Notes under the pieces: generated by a model
What the model was told of the DNA's origin: nothing
What the model saw: only the letters and a program-made list of their open reading frames with translations
Databases searched by the model: none
Program-made: the position numbers and the translations under genes
NCBI GenBank assembly: GCA_016709675.1
Contig: JADJMH010000005.1
Span: forward strand, 310,001-374,000
Direction: 5' to 3'
Source of the DNA: Candidatus Accumulibacter proximus
GTDB taxonomy: Bacteria; Pseudomonadota; Gammaproteobacteria; Burkholderiales; Rhodocyclaceae
DNA: 64,000 bases
In this document: positions 8,659-18,123 of the stretch, one piece after another
How positions within the stretch are numbered: position 1 is the stretch's first letter
Layout of the letters: each line of letters starts with the position of its first letter

Positions 8659-8709
8659 ACCTTCTTGCTGCCCGCCCGGGCTCCTTTGACATTGATTCGA
8701 GTCTTGCCC

Positions 8710-9807
8710 ATGCAAACCGCGACCATCAGCTTCGACAAGTTCAACCAGTTGCAGGACAACACCTGTCATCAGCGCATTCGCGTGGCCCGCGCGCGGCTCG
8801 GCAAGGAAGCCGTGCTGCTCTGTCATCACTATCAACGCGCCGACGTGTACCAGTACGCCGATCTCACGGGCGACTCCCTGAAGCTTTCGCGTCTGGCCTC
8901 GCAGACCGATTCGCGGTATATCGTCTTCTGCGGCGTGCATTTCATGGCCGAAGTCGCCGACATCATGTCGAAGCCGGAGCAGGTAGCGATCCTGCCCGAC
9001 CTGGCAGCCGGCTGTTCGATGGCCGACATGGCCAATCTGGCCAAGGTCGAGCGCTGCTGGCGCGAGCTCGGCGAGGTGCTCGCGGTGGACCAGCAGGTGA
9101 CGCCAGTGACCTACATCAACTCCGCCGCCGATCTCAAGGCCTTTTGTGGTGCCCGTGGCGGTATCGTGTGCACCTCGTCGAACGCCGGGACGATTGCTGC
9201 CTGGGCCTTTGCACGTCGCGAGAAGATCCTCTTCTTTCCTGACCAGCATCTCGGGCGCTGGACCGGTGCTCAGATGGGTATCCCGCTCGATGAGATGATG
9301 GTCTGGGATCCCGATCTAGAAATGGGCGGCCTCACGGCCGAGCAAATCCGGCGGGCCAGGCTGCTGCTCTGGAAGGGTCATTGCTCGGTGCATCAGATGT
9401 TCCAGCCATCGCATATCCTGCGTTTTCGCAACCAGCATCCCGACGGCCTGGTGATCGCTCACCCCGAGTGCAGCTTCGAAGTCTGCCGGCAGTCGGATTT
9501 CGTTGGCTCGACCGAACACATCGTGAGGACGATCAAGGAGGCGAGGCCGAATACGCGCTGGCTGGTCGGTACCGAACTCAATCTGGTCAACCGCCTCGCC
9601 GAAGAAGTCAGGCCCGAGGGCAAGATCGTGCAGTTCATGGCACCGACCGTCTGCATGTGCTCGACGATGCAGCGGATCGACCCGCAGCATCTGGCGTGGA
9701 CGCTGGAGAACCTGGCCGATGGCACGATTGTCAACCAGATCAAGGTTCCCGAGCACGAGCGGGATCTCGCCAAGCTGTCGCTGGAAAGAATGCTTGCCGT
9801 ATCATGA
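8710..9807 (+). CDS. nadA: Quinolinate synthase
   Basis: A 365-residue NadA, the [4Fe-4S] enzyme that condenses iminoaspartate with dihydroxyacetone phosphate to quinolinate in NAD synthesis. It shows the three-fold repeated fold, LCHHYQRADV near the N-terminus and three cluster cysteines in AAGCSMADM, HPECSFEV and TVCMCSTM. Start set at ATG 8710 (MQTATISFDK). The stop overlaps the next ATG (hsp33) by four bases, indicating translational coupling. nadB and nadC are not in the window. Confidence 0.95.
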   Translation: MQTATISFDKFNQLQDNTCHQRIRVARARLGKEAVLLCHHYQRADVYQYADLTGDSLKLSRLASQTDSRYIVFCGVHFMAEVADIMSKPEQVAILPDLAAGCSMADMANLAKVERCWRELGEVLAVDQQVTPVTYINSAADLKAFCGARGGIVCTSSNAGTIAAWAFARREKILFFPDQHLGRWTGAQMGIPLDEMMVWDPDLEMGGLTAEQIRRARLLLWKGHCSVHQMFQPSHILRFRNQHPDGLVIAHPECSFEVCRQSDFVGSTEHIVRTIKEARPNTRWLVGTELNLVNRLAEEVRPEGKIVQFMAPTVCMCSTMQRIDPQHLAWTLENLADGTIVNQIKVPEHERDLAKLSLERMLAVS

Positions 9808-10673
9808 GCGAGGATAGCGTGTGCCGCTTCCTCTTCGACGACCTGGACATTTGTGGAGCCGTCGTCAGCCTGGGGGCGGTATGGCGAAAAATGCTCGAGA
9901 ATCGCGCCTACCCCGAGCCGGTTGTCCGTCTCCTCGGGGAAATGAGCGCGACGACGCTGCTCCTCGGCGGCAACCTGAAGCAGCCGGGGCGACTGACGAT
10001 CCAGTTGCGCGGCAACGGCCCGGTATCGCTGCTGGTTATCGACTGTAACGAAGAGTTGCAGATTCGTGGCATGGCCAGGTGGGGGGCGCAGCCTGAAAGC
10101 AAGTCGCTGCCGGAATTGCTTGGCCATGGGCAGTTGCAGCTATCGCTCGACATGCGGGCTATGCGTGAGCCTTACCAGAGTATCGTGCCACTCAACGGCG
10201 AGAACGTCGCCGAAGTCTTCGAGCACTACCTCCGGCAGTCGGACCAGTTGCCCGCCCGCCTGTTTCTGGCGGCTTCATCCGAGGCAGCTGCCGGCCTCCT
10301 CCTGCAGAAGCTGCCCGCCGCCGACCAGTGCGACCCGGATGGCTGGGCACGCGTCGAAGCGCTGGCTGCGACGGTGAAAGCCTCTGAACTTCTCAGCCTG
10401 CCGGCGGCAGACTTGTTGCTCCGCCTTTTTCACGAGGAGGCCGTTCGCCTTTTTCCGGCCAGGACAGTCATCCACAATTGCCCCGAGGACTGGGGAAAAG
10501 TACGCTCGATGCTGCGCGCACTCGGCCCCGCAGAGGTCTATGCAGCGCTGCGGGAGCATGGCGAGGTGGTCATCAAGGATGACCTGTGCAATCGTGATTA
10601 CCGTTTTGATGCGCAGGCCATCGACGAACTCTTTCGCGATTTCGTGTCCACCAATCGGCCGACGCTTCATTGA
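9804..10673 (+). CDS. hslO: Hsp33-family chaperone with altered zinc site
   Basis: A 289-residue protein matching the whole Hsp33 fold: N-terminal domain with FLFDDLDICGAVVSL, central AREPYQSIV-like region (REPYQSIVPLNGENVAEVFEHYL) and C-terminal domain ending in YRFDAQAIDELF. Hsp33 is a redox-switched holdase; oxidation of four zinc-bound cysteines (CxC and CxxC) activates it. Here these are HNC near residue 228 and DDLC near residue 260, so only one Cys of each pair remains and His/Asp replace the others. The start overlaps nadA (ATGA). Redox control by disulfides is therefore likely changed or lost. Confidence 0.85.
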   Translation: MSEDSVCRFLFDDLDICGAVVSLGAVWRKMLENRAYPEPVVRLLGEMSATTLLLGGNLKQPGRLTIQLRGNGPVSLLVIDCNEELQIRGMARWGAQPESKSLPELLGHGQLQLSLDMRAMREPYQSIVPLNGENVAEVFEHYLRQSDQLPARLFLAASSEAAAGLLLQKLPAADQCDPDGWARVEALAATVKASELLSLPAADLLLRLFHEEAVRLFPARTVIHNCPEDWGKVRSMLRALGPAEVYAALREHGEVVIKDDLCNRDYRFDAQAIDELFRDFVSTNRPTLH

Positions 10674-10709
10674 CAGTTGCCGGCAAGCGATGGTGTGGGC
10701 CTCGGCCTG

Positions 10710-12119
10710 TCAGAGCACCTTGCCGGGATTCATCAGGCCCAGCGGATCAAAGGTCCGCTTGATGGCTCGCATCAGAGCGATCTCGACCGGGCTCTTGTAG
10801 CGTAGCAGTTCCTCGCGCTTCAACTGTCCGATGCCGTGTTCGGCACTGATGCTGCCGCCCATTTCATCGACCAGGTCGTGGACGATGCGATCCACCTCCG
10901 GCTGCGCGGCCAGGAAAGCCGCGTTCTCGCCGGCTGCCGATGTCGACTGGTTGTAATGGAGATTGCCATCACCGACGTGGCCGAAGGTGACGATGCGAAT
11001 CTCCGGGAAAGCCAGCGATAGTGCCCGGTCAGCGCGCTCGACAAACTCCGGAATGCGCGAGATCGGCAGCGACACGTCGTGCTTGATGCTCAGGCCTTCG
11101 ATCTTCTGTGCCTCGCCGATGTTCTCGCGCAGAGCCCACAGACGCCTGGTCTGCTCGCCGCTTTGCGCCAGGACCACGTCGCTGATCGCGAGGTCTTCCA
11201 TCGCCGCGCCGAGAAATGCCGTCAGCGCTTCACGCAACGCCTCATCGTCGCCGCTGCCGGACAATTCGATCAGCAGATGCCACGGGCTTGCCGAGACGGC
11301 GGGGTGTGTGCCTGGAATGTGCTTGCGAACCAGGCCAAGAGCGCTGTCGGAGACCAGTTCGCAGGCGGTCAAGGACGGACCGAAACGCCCCTGAAGCTCA
11401 GCCAGCAGATGCACCGCCGCCGCTGGCGACGCGATCGCCAGCCAGGCAGTCGCCGTTGCCTGTGGCAAGGGGAACAGCTTGAGTACGGCCGCGGTGATAA
11501 TGCCAAGAGTCCCCTCGGCGCCGATGAACAGGTGCTTGAGGTCGTAGCCGGTGTTGTCCTTGCGCAAGCCGCGCAGGCCATCCCAGACCTCGCCGCTTGG
11601 CAGCACGACCTCCAGACCGAGGGTCAGTTCACGTGCGTTGCCATAACGCAGAACCTGCACCCCGCCGGCGTTGGTGGACAGATTGCCGCCGATCTGACAG
11701 CTTCCCTCGGCAGCCAGTGACAACGGAAACAGTCGCTTCGCCTCGGCGGCCGCATCCCGAAGTGTCTGCAGCACACAACCGGCCTCGACAGTCATCGTGT
11801 TGTTGGCGGGATCAATCGCCCGTACGCGCTTCAGCCGGGACAGGCTGATCACCACCGACTGTCCCCCAGGGCTTGGCGTTGCCGCACCACAAAGGCTGGT
11901 ATTGCCGCCCTGCGGGACCATCGCCACGCCGGCCTTGGTACAAGCGTGGACCACGGCCGAGACGGCAGCCGTGGTCGCTGGCCGCACGACGCAGATGGCG
12001 GCACCGCGATAGCGACCACGCCAGTCGGCGAGGTAGGACGACATGGTTTCAGCGGTGGCCAAGACGTTGTCGGCGCCAACGTGTTGGCCAAGGGTGCTGA
12101 TCAGATTTGCCCCGTTCAT
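10710..12119 (-). CDS. FAD-linked oxidase (GlcD/D-lactate dehydrogenase family)
   Basis: A 469-residue FAD-binding (PCMH) oxidoreductase of the GlcD/DLD type. The N-terminal FAD-binding half carries VPQGGNTSLCG near residue 77 and EGSCQIGGNLSTNAGG near residue 135. The C-terminal FAD-oxidase C domain shows FGHVGDGNLHYN near residue 370 and ends SAEHGIGQLKREELL...DPLGLMNPGKVL, the usual family tail. The substrate is a 2-hydroxy acid (D-lactate, glycolate or D-2-hydroxyglutarate); the sequence alone does not decide which. Start set at ATG 12119; the frame extends 12 codons further. No separate GlcE or GlcF genes are next to it, which favours a single-subunit enzyme. Confidence 0.85.
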   Translation of the reverse strand: MNGANLISTLGQHVGADNVLATAETMSSYLADWRGRYRGAAICVVRPATTAAVSAVVHACTKAGVAMVPQGGNTSLCGAATPSPGGQSVVISLSRLKRVRAIDPANNTMTVEAGCVLQTLRDAAAEAKRLFPLSLAAEGSCQIGGNLSTNAGGVQVLRYGNARELTLGLEVVLPSGEVWDGLRGLRKDNTGYDLKHLFIGAEGTLGIITAAVLKLFPLPQATATAWLAIASPAAAVHLLAELQGRFGPSLTACELVSDSALGLVRKHIPGTHPAVSASPWHLLIELSGSGDDEALREALTAFLGAAMEDLAISDVVLAQSGEQTRRLWALRENIGEAQKIEGLSIKHDVSLPISRIPEFVERADRALSLAFPEIRIVTFGHVGDGNLHYNQSTSAAGENAAFLAAQPEVDRIVHDLVDEMGGSISAEHGIGQLKREELLRYKSPVEIALMRAIKRTFDPLGLMNPGKVL

Positions 12120-12486
12120 GGGCGACAATGCCCGTCGCGCGGGTGCACGGCACAATGGCCCTGCTGGCCCTGCTGCCGCCTTGACAGAACCAGCGTGGAC
12201 CGGAGAGACTGCCGTCGCACTGAGGGCGGTTGCCGGGGAGGGGGACGTTTCATGGTAGCAGGGTCTTTGATAAATGCCGCATTTGGTGCGAAGATTCGCG
12301 GCATCTTAATGCCTTTCCGGCTTGCCGGCATTCGATCCTGTACTTCCCGTCGACAGCGGTCAGAACACCAGAACACATGCCCATCCGCTGAATCATCATG
12401 AGAAACGCACTTCGCTCGCTCCACTCCCGCTCTCGCGCCAGCCGATCGACCTGGCAAATGGCCATCCAGCGCCAGCGGGAGCTCGC
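12120..12486. promoter_or_regulatory. Divergent control region between FAD oxidase and glk
   Basis: About 367 bases without a supported gene. It holds a 7-bp inverted repeat ATGCCGC-N17-GCGGCAT (12274-12304) and a compact CCGGC-TT-GCCGG palindrome (12317-12328), either of which could be an operator for the glycogen/glucokinase genes. No clear -35/-10 pair was recognised. Confidence 0.35.
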
Positions 12487-13452
12487 ATGAGCTCAGACGG
12501 CATGCTGGTTGCCGACATCGGCGGTACTCGTGCCCGCTTTGCCTTGCTCGACCAGACTGGCTCTCCCAAGCTGGTGCGCATTCTTGCCGTGACCGACTTT
12601 CCGGGGCCGGTGGAGGCGATTCAAGCCTACCTTGCCGAGGTTGGCACCCCTGCTTTGCAGGCAGCGGCTATCGCCGTCGCGGCACCGGTCCATGGTGAGG
12701 TGATTCGGCTGACCAATGCTGCCTGGACCTTCTCGCGCGACGATCTCAAGTCGAGGCTCGGCCTGCGCTGCGTGCTGCTGCTCAACGACTTCACCGCCCT
12801 TGCCCTGTCGCTGCCGCACCTTGACACCGCAGATCTGCGTCAGGTCGGCGCCGGCACCTCGGTCGAACTGGCTGCGAAAGGGGTCCTCGGGCCAGGAACC
12901 GGCCTGGGTGTTTCCGGGGTAATGTTTCATCGCGGGGGCTGGCTGGCGCTGAGCGGAGAAGGAGGTCATTGTTCACTGGCCCCCACCGATGAACGCGAGG
13001 CGGCAATTCTTGCCCTGGCCTGGCACGAACTGGGCCATGTGTCGGCCGAGCGTCTCCTCTCCGGCGGCGGCCTGCCGTTGCTGCATCGTCTGGTTGCCGT
13101 AGTCGACGGTCGCCGCGACGAGCCCTTGTCGACAGTCGACATCGTCTCCCGGGCGCTGTCTCGGCAAGACGTTCAGTGCCAGGCAGTGATCGATACATTT
13201 TGCGCGATGCTCGGCTCAATGGCAGGAAATCTTGCGCTGACACTCGGCGCCCAGGGTGGCGTCTATGTTGGCGGTGGTATCATTCCACGACTGGGGGAAC
13301 TGTTTGATCACTCACCTTTTCGTGTCCGTTTCGAGGCCAAGGGGCGTTTCGCATCCTACTTGGCTGCAATTCCGACCTATGTAATGCTTTCTCCCACGCC
13401 GGCCCTGCTTGGCGCTGCCCATGCCCTGGCCGAAAGCGAGGGTTATCCATGA
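12487..13452 (+). CDS. glk: Glucokinase
   Basis: A 321-residue glucokinase of the proteobacterial Glk family, which phosphorylates glucose with ATP in the cytosol. The N-terminal phosphate-1 motif DIGGTRARFALL (about 9-20), LLNDFTALALSL near residue 97, a GPGTGLGVSG phosphate-2 motif near residue 135 and the catalytic region with SGEGGHCSLAP near residue 155 are present. Start set at ATG 12487 with GGGAG upstream; the frame runs on upstream without family similarity. It leads the glk-glgP-glgB-glgX run, so glucose freed by glycogen breakdown can be re-phosphorylated. Confidence 0.93.
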   Translation: MSSDGMLVADIGGTRARFALLDQTGSPKLVRILAVTDFPGPVEAIQAYLAEVGTPALQAAAIAVAAPVHGEVIRLTNAAWTFSRDDLKSRLGLRCVLLLNDFTALALSLPHLDTADLRQVGAGTSVELAAKGVLGPGTGLGVSGVMFHRGGWLALSGEGGHCSLAPTDEREAAILALAWHELGHVSAERLLSGGGLPLLHRLVAVVDGRRDEPLSTVDIVSRALSRQDVQCQAVIDTFCAMLGSMAGNLALTLGAQGGVYVGGGIIPRLGELFDHSPFRVRFEAKGRFASYLAAIPTYVMLSPTPALLGAAHALAESEGYP

Positions 13453-13474
13453 ACTTTACTGGAGTACCAGCCTG

Positions 13475-15928
13475 ATGTCCGATGCCGTTCAACCCTGTCC
13501 CGAAAGCGAACAACTGCGTGCCGAAATCGAGCGCAAACTTCTCGGCACGGTCGCTGCCGAGCCCTCCAGAGCCACCCGGGCCGATCTCTATCAGGCGCTT
13601 TCGCAGGTGGCACGCGAGCAACTGGCACAACGCTGGGTGAAGACGCAGAATACCGACCGCGACAGCAAGGCACGCCGTGTCTACTACCTGTCGATGGAAT
13701 TCCTGATCGGTCGCGCAATGAACAATGCCGTGTCCGCACTCGGTCTTCGTGACCAGGCGGCAGCGCTGTTCACTACGCCGGGGTCGTCGCTCGACGAGGT
13801 GATGGAATGCGAACCCGATGCGGCGTTGGGCAATGGTGGCCTCGGCAGGCTGGCGGCCTGCTTCCTCGATTCGATGGCCACGCTTGGGCTTCCCTCCTGG
13901 GGTTACGGTGTTCGCTACGAGTACGGCATGTTCGCGCAGTCGATCCTCCATGGCCAGCAGGTTGAAAAACCGGAAGCCTGGCTACAGGATCGCTCGCCCT
14001 GGGAGTTCCCGCGTGCCAACAAGCATCACACCGTGCGTTTCGGCGGCACCTGCGAGCACCACGGCGAATGGGCCGAATGGCACGCTGCCGATTCGGTGGA
14101 GGCCAAGGCTTTTGACTACGTGATCCCCGGTCATGGCACCGATCGCGTCAGCACCCTGCGGCTGTGGAAGGCGGCCGCGCCATCCGAGATCGATCTCGGC
14201 GCCTTCAATACCGGCGATTACCAGCGCGCCGCCGAGTTCAAGAACCGTTTCGAAAACATCTCCTGGGTCCTCTACCCCAACGACAGCACCGCCGCCGGTC
14301 GTGAACTGCGTCTACGCCAGGAGTATTTCTTCGTCTCGGCCTCGATACAGGACATCCTGGAACGTCACCACGCGGAGCACGGAACCTTTGACAATCTGGC
14401 CGAGCAGGTGGCGATCCACCTCAACGATACCCACCCGGCGATTGGCGTTGCCGAGTTGATGCGCCTGCTGGTTGACGAGCACGGCATGACTTGGGCAGCG
14501 GCCTGGGACCAGTGCCGTCAAATTTTCTCTTACACCAATCACACTCTGATGCCGGAAGCGCTGGAAACCTGGAAGGTTTCGCTGATCCAGCGAGTGCTGC
14601 CGCGCCATATCCTGATCATCTACCGCATCAACCAGGAGTTTCTCGACGAGGTCATCCGGCTCTACCCCGGAGATATCGACCTGATGCGACGAGTGTCGCT
14701 GATCGACGACGGCGGCGGCCACGACAAGGACAAGCGCGTGCGTATGGCGCACCTGTGCATCGTCGGCAGTCACCGCGTCAACGGCGTTTCGCAACTGCAT
14801 TCGGACCTGATGGTCCAGACCATCTTTGCCGATTTCGCCAGCCTCTACCCCGAGCGCTTCCACAACAAGACCAATGGCGTCACCCCTCGGCGCTGGCTGG
14901 CGCAATCCAACCCGGCGCTCTCCAGCCTGCTCGACGAACGCCTCGGCGGCAGGGACTGGCGTCTGCATCTGGATCGCTTGCAGGATCTGCGGGCCAGCGC
15001 TGACGATGCCGGTTTCCGTACTGCCTTTGCGGCGGCAAAACGCGGCAACAAGGTGCGTCTGGCCAATTACGTTGCCCGTGAAGTGGGCATCACCCTGGAT
15101 CCGGACAGCCTGTTCGACGTGCAGGTCAAACGGATCCACGAGTATAAGCGGCAGCTCCTCAACGTGTTGCACGTCATCACGCGCTACAACGCTCTGCTGG
15201 ACGGCTCCGCCAGGGATTACGCGCCGCGTAGCGTGATTTTCGCCGGTAAGGCGGCATCGTCGTATCACATGGCCAAGCAGGTGATCCGCCTGATTCACGA
15301 CGTCGCAGCAGTCGTGAACAACGATCCGCGGACACGCGAGCTGTTGCAGGTCGTCTTCATTCCCAACTATGGCGTCTCTGTCGCCGAGCTGATCATGCCG
15401 GCGGCCAATCTGTCGGAGCAGATTTCGACTGCCGGCACAGAAGCCTCGGGCACCGGCAACATGAAGCTCTCACTCAACGGCGCGCTGACCATCGGCACCG
15501 AGGATGGTGCCAACATCGAGATTCGAGATAACGTGGGCGCCGAGAATATCTTCATCTTCGGCAACAACACCGCCCAGGTGAATGCGATCAGGGCGGCTGG
15601 CCATCAACCGATGGCTCTGTACAAGAATGACCCTGCCCTCAAGGAGGCGCTCGACCGGATTGACAGTGGTTTCTTCTCTCCCGATGAACGACCGCGCTAC
15701 CATGACATCTTCAACAGCCTGCTGCATTACGGCGACCACTACCTGTTGCTGGCCGACTATGCGGACTATGTGGCCACGCAGGCACGTGTCGACGCCCTCT
15801 ATCTGACGCCCGACGAGTGGCAGCGCAAGGCCATTCTCAATGTCGCCGGGATGGGCCCGTTCTCGGCCGACCGGACCATCAGTGACTATGCCAACGACAC
15901 CTGGAAGCTACGCACGCACTCTAACTGA
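13475..15928 (+). CDS. glgP: Glycogen phosphorylase
   Basis: An 817-residue glycogen/starch phosphorylase. It releases glucose-1-phosphate from alpha-1,4-glucan using phosphate and pyridoxal phosphate. Seen are LSMEFLIGR and LGNGGLGRLAACFLDS in the N-terminal half, VKRIHEYKRQLLN near residue 550, and the PLP-lysine motif EASGTGNMKLSLNGALTIGTE near residue 655. Start at ATG 13475 with GGAG upstream, chosen over an ATG 66 bases earlier that overlaps glk. It is followed by glgB after 11 bases. In polyphosphate- or glycogen-accumulating bacteria this enzyme supplies reducing power and ATP in anaerobic phases; that role is inference from the likely lineage. Confidence 0.96.
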   Translation: MSDAVQPCPESEQLRAEIERKLLGTVAAEPSRATRADLYQALSQVAREQLAQRWVKTQNTDRDSKARRVYYLSMEFLIGRAMNNAVSALGLRDQAAALFTTPGSSLDEVMECEPDAALGNGGLGRLAACFLDSMATLGLPSWGYGVRYEYGMFAQSILHGQQVEKPEAWLQDRSPWEFPRANKHHTVRFGGTCEHHGEWAEWHAADSVEAKAFDYVIPGHGTDRVSTLRLWKAAAPSEIDLGAFNTGDYQRAAEFKNRFENISWVLYPNDSTAAGRELRLRQEYFFVSASIQDILERHHAEHGTFDNLAEQVAIHLNDTHPAIGVAELMRLLVDEHGMTWAAAWDQCRQIFSYTNHTLMPEALETWKVSLIQRVLPRHILIIYRINQEFLDEVIRLYPGDIDLMRRVSLIDDGGGHDKDKRVRMAHLCIVGSHRVNGVSQLHSDLMVQTIFADFASLYPERFHNKTNGVTPRRWLAQSNPALSSLLDERLGGRDWRLHLDRLQDLRASADDAGFRTAFAAAKRGNKVRLANYVAREVGITLDPDSLFDVQVKRIHEYKRQLLNVLHVITRYNALLDGSARDYAPRSVIFAGKAASSYHMAKQVIRLIHDVAAVVNNDPRTRELLQVVFIPNYGVSVAELIMPAANLSEQISTAGTEASGTGNMKLSLNGALTIGTEDGANIEIRDNVGAENIFIFGNNTAQVNAIRAAGHQPMALYKNDPALKEALDRIDSGFFSPDERPRYHDIFNSLLHYGDHYLLLADYADYVATQARVDALYLTPDEWQRKAILNVAGMGPFSADRTISDYANDTWKLRTHSN

Positions 15929-15939
15929 GGGAGTTTCGA

Positions 15940-18123
15940 ATGCTTGACCATGCAGAAATCATCGACCTTTGCCGGGCACAGCACGGTGATCCCTACGCCG
16001 TTCTCGGAATGCACACCGACCCCGACGGAGGACTTTGGGTTCGCAGCCTGCAACCGGGCGCACGCTCGGTCGCCGTACTCGAGGCCAGGACCGGCAAGCA
16101 GATTGCTGAACTGGCGCCCATCGAGATCGAGGGAGTGGAAGGCTTTTTCGAGGGCGTCATGCCCCGCCGCCGCAACAGTTTCCCCTACCGCCTGAGGATC
16201 ACCTGGGAAGACGGCGTCCAGGAAACCGATGACCCGTATCGTTTCTCGACCGTGCTTGGCGAAATGGACGTCTGGCTGCTCGCCGAAGGCTCGCACCTGC
16301 GGCCCTTCGAGCGTCTCGGAGCGCACCTGTGCGAGATCGATGGGGTGCCAGGCTCGGCTTTCGCCGTCTGGGCCCCGGACGCTCAACGAGTCAGCGTGGT
16401 CGGCGATTTCAACACCTGGGACGGTCGTCGGCACCCGATGCGCCTGCGCCGGGAGTGCGGTGTATGGGAGATCTTTCTGCCAGGGGTGACCGCCGGCGCC
16501 CGCTACAAGTTCGAGATTCGGGCTCGCGATGGTTATCTGCTGCCGCTCAAGGCCGACCCCTACGGCTTCCAGTCCGAAATGCGTCCATCGACGGCCTCGA
16601 TCGTCTGCGCCTTGCCGCCACCTGTCGAACCCCAGCCTGTGCCGGCCGGCGATCAGCTGGGCGCGCCGCTGTCGGTCTACGAGGTCCATCTGACCTCCTG
16701 GCGGCGGGCTGACGATGGCGGCTTTCCTGACTGGCAGCGGATTGCCGATACGCTGATTCCTTACGTGGTTGATCTGGGCTTCACGCACCTGGAGCTGTTG
16801 CCGATCTCGGAGCATCCGTTCGACGGATCCTGGGGCTACCAACCGCTCGGCCTTTACTCGCCCACCGCGCGTCATGGCAGCCCGACCGGTTTTCGCGATT
16901 TCGTTGCCGCCTGTCACGCAGCTGGCCTGCGCGTGCTGGTCGACTGGGTGCCAGCCCATTTCCCGACCGACGAGCACGGCCTGGGCCGCTTCGACGGCAC
17001 CGCGCTCTATGAGCACGCTGATCCACGCGAGGGCATGCACCAGGACTGGGGCACCCTGATCTACAACTTTGGCCGTCGTGAAGTCAGCAACTACCTGATC
17101 GGCAATGCGTTGTTCTGGATTGAGCGCTACGGCATCGACGGCCTGCGGGTCGATGCCGTCGCCTCGATGCTCTACCGCGACTATAGCCGCGAGGAAGGGC
17201 AATGGCTACCGAACGTGCATGGCGGTCGAGAGAACCTCGAGGCCGTCGCTTTCCTGCGTCGGATGAACCAGGTCCTTGGCCAGGAGCATCCAAGCGCCTC
17301 CACCTTTGCCGAGGAGTCGACCGCCTGGCCAATGGTCAGTCGTCCGCCGGAAATGGGTGGCCTTGGTTTCCACTACAAGTGGAACATGGGCTGGATGCAC
17401 GACGTTCTCGACTACATGGCCAAGGATCCGGTGCATCGCCGGTATCACCACCACCAGCTCAGCTTCGGGATGATGTACGCCTACACCGAGAACTTCATTC
17501 TGCCGCTGTCGCACGATGAGGTTGTTCACGGCAAGGGCTCGCTGATCGGCAAGATGGCCGGTGACTACTGGCAGAAGTTTGCCAACCTGCGAGCGCTGTA
17601 TGGCTACATGTGGGCCCATCCAGGCAAGAAGCTGCTGTTCATGGGCGGCGAAATCGGCCAGTGGAACGAATGGAATCACGATGCTTCGCTCGACTGGGGA
17701 CTGCTCGACTTCCCGCTGCACGCTGGCGTGCGCGACCTGATCCGCGACCTCAACCGCATCTACCGGAGCAATCCGGCGCTGCATCAGGTCGATTTCGAGC
17801 CGGCCGGTTTCGAGTGGATCGCCGCCGATGATGCCGAATGTTCGGTCGTCGCCTTCGTCCGCTGGGCGCGTGATCGCTCGCGCGCCATCCTCTACGTCGG
17901 CAACTTCACGCCGGTTGTTCGCCATGGCTACCGGATCGGCGTACCGATGCCCGGCAGCTACCAGGAGCGGCTCAATACTGACTCGCAGCATTACGGGGGT
18001 AGCAACGTCGGCAACGGGTTTGATCCGATCCATGCCGAGCCGGTTTCGGCGCATGGGCGCGAATGGTCCCTTGATCTGACGCTGCCGCCGCTCGCAGGGC
18101 TGTACCTCGAATGGATACCTTGA
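15940..18123 (+). CDS. glgB: 1,4-alpha-glucan branching enzyme
   Basis: A 727-residue GH13 branching enzyme. An N-terminal CBM48 pair (about 5-210), with GDFNTWDG near residue 155, is followed by the (beta/alpha)8 domain with the GH13 regions: DWVPAHFP, DGLRVDAVASML (nucleophile Asp), FAEESTAWP (acid Glu) and LPLSHDEVVHG. It introduces alpha-1,6 branches in glycogen. Length matches the standard enzyme. The stop overlaps the glgX start by 13 bases, so the two are translated together. Confidence 0.97.
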   Translation: MLDHAEIIDLCRAQHGDPYAVLGMHTDPDGGLWVRSLQPGARSVAVLEARTGKQIAELAPIEIEGVEGFFEGVMPRRRNSFPYRLRITWEDGVQETDDPYRFSTVLGEMDVWLLAEGSHLRPFERLGAHLCEIDGVPGSAFAVWAPDAQRVSVVGDFNTWDGRRHPMRLRRECGVWEIFLPGVTAGARYKFEIRARDGYLLPLKADPYGFQSEMRPSTASIVCALPPPVEPQPVPAGDQLGAPLSVYEVHLTSWRRADDGGFPDWQRIADTLIPYVVDLGFTHLELLPISEHPFDGSWGYQPLGLYSPTARHGSPTGFRDFVAACHAAGLRVLVDWVPAHFPTDEHGLGRFDGTALYEHADPREGMHQDWGTLIYNFGRREVSNYLIGNALFWIERYGIDGLRVDAVASMLYRDYSREEGQWLPNVHGGRENLEAVAFLRRMNQVLGQEHPSASTFAEESTAWPMVSRPPEMGGLGFHYKWNMGWMHDVLDYMAKDPVHRRYHHHQLSFGMMYAYTENFILPLSHDEVVHGKGSLIGKMAGDYWQKFANLRALYGYMWAHPGKKLLFMGGEIGQWNEWNHDASLDWGLLDFPLHAGVRDLIRDLNRIYRSNPALHQVDFEPAGFEWIAADDAECSVVAFVRWARDRSRAILYVGNFTPVVRHGYRIGVPMPGSYQERLNTDSQHYGGSNVGNGFDPIHAEPVSAHGREWSLDLTLPPLAGLYLEWIP

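Noticed and set aside
8161..9249. 362-codon minus-strand frame opposite the rhodanese and nadA
   Set aside because: Both plus-strand genes are well supported by motifs; the antisense product shows none.
15886..17202. 438-codon minus-strand frame opposite glgB
   Set aside because: Shadow of glgB; GH13 motifs lie on the plus strand.
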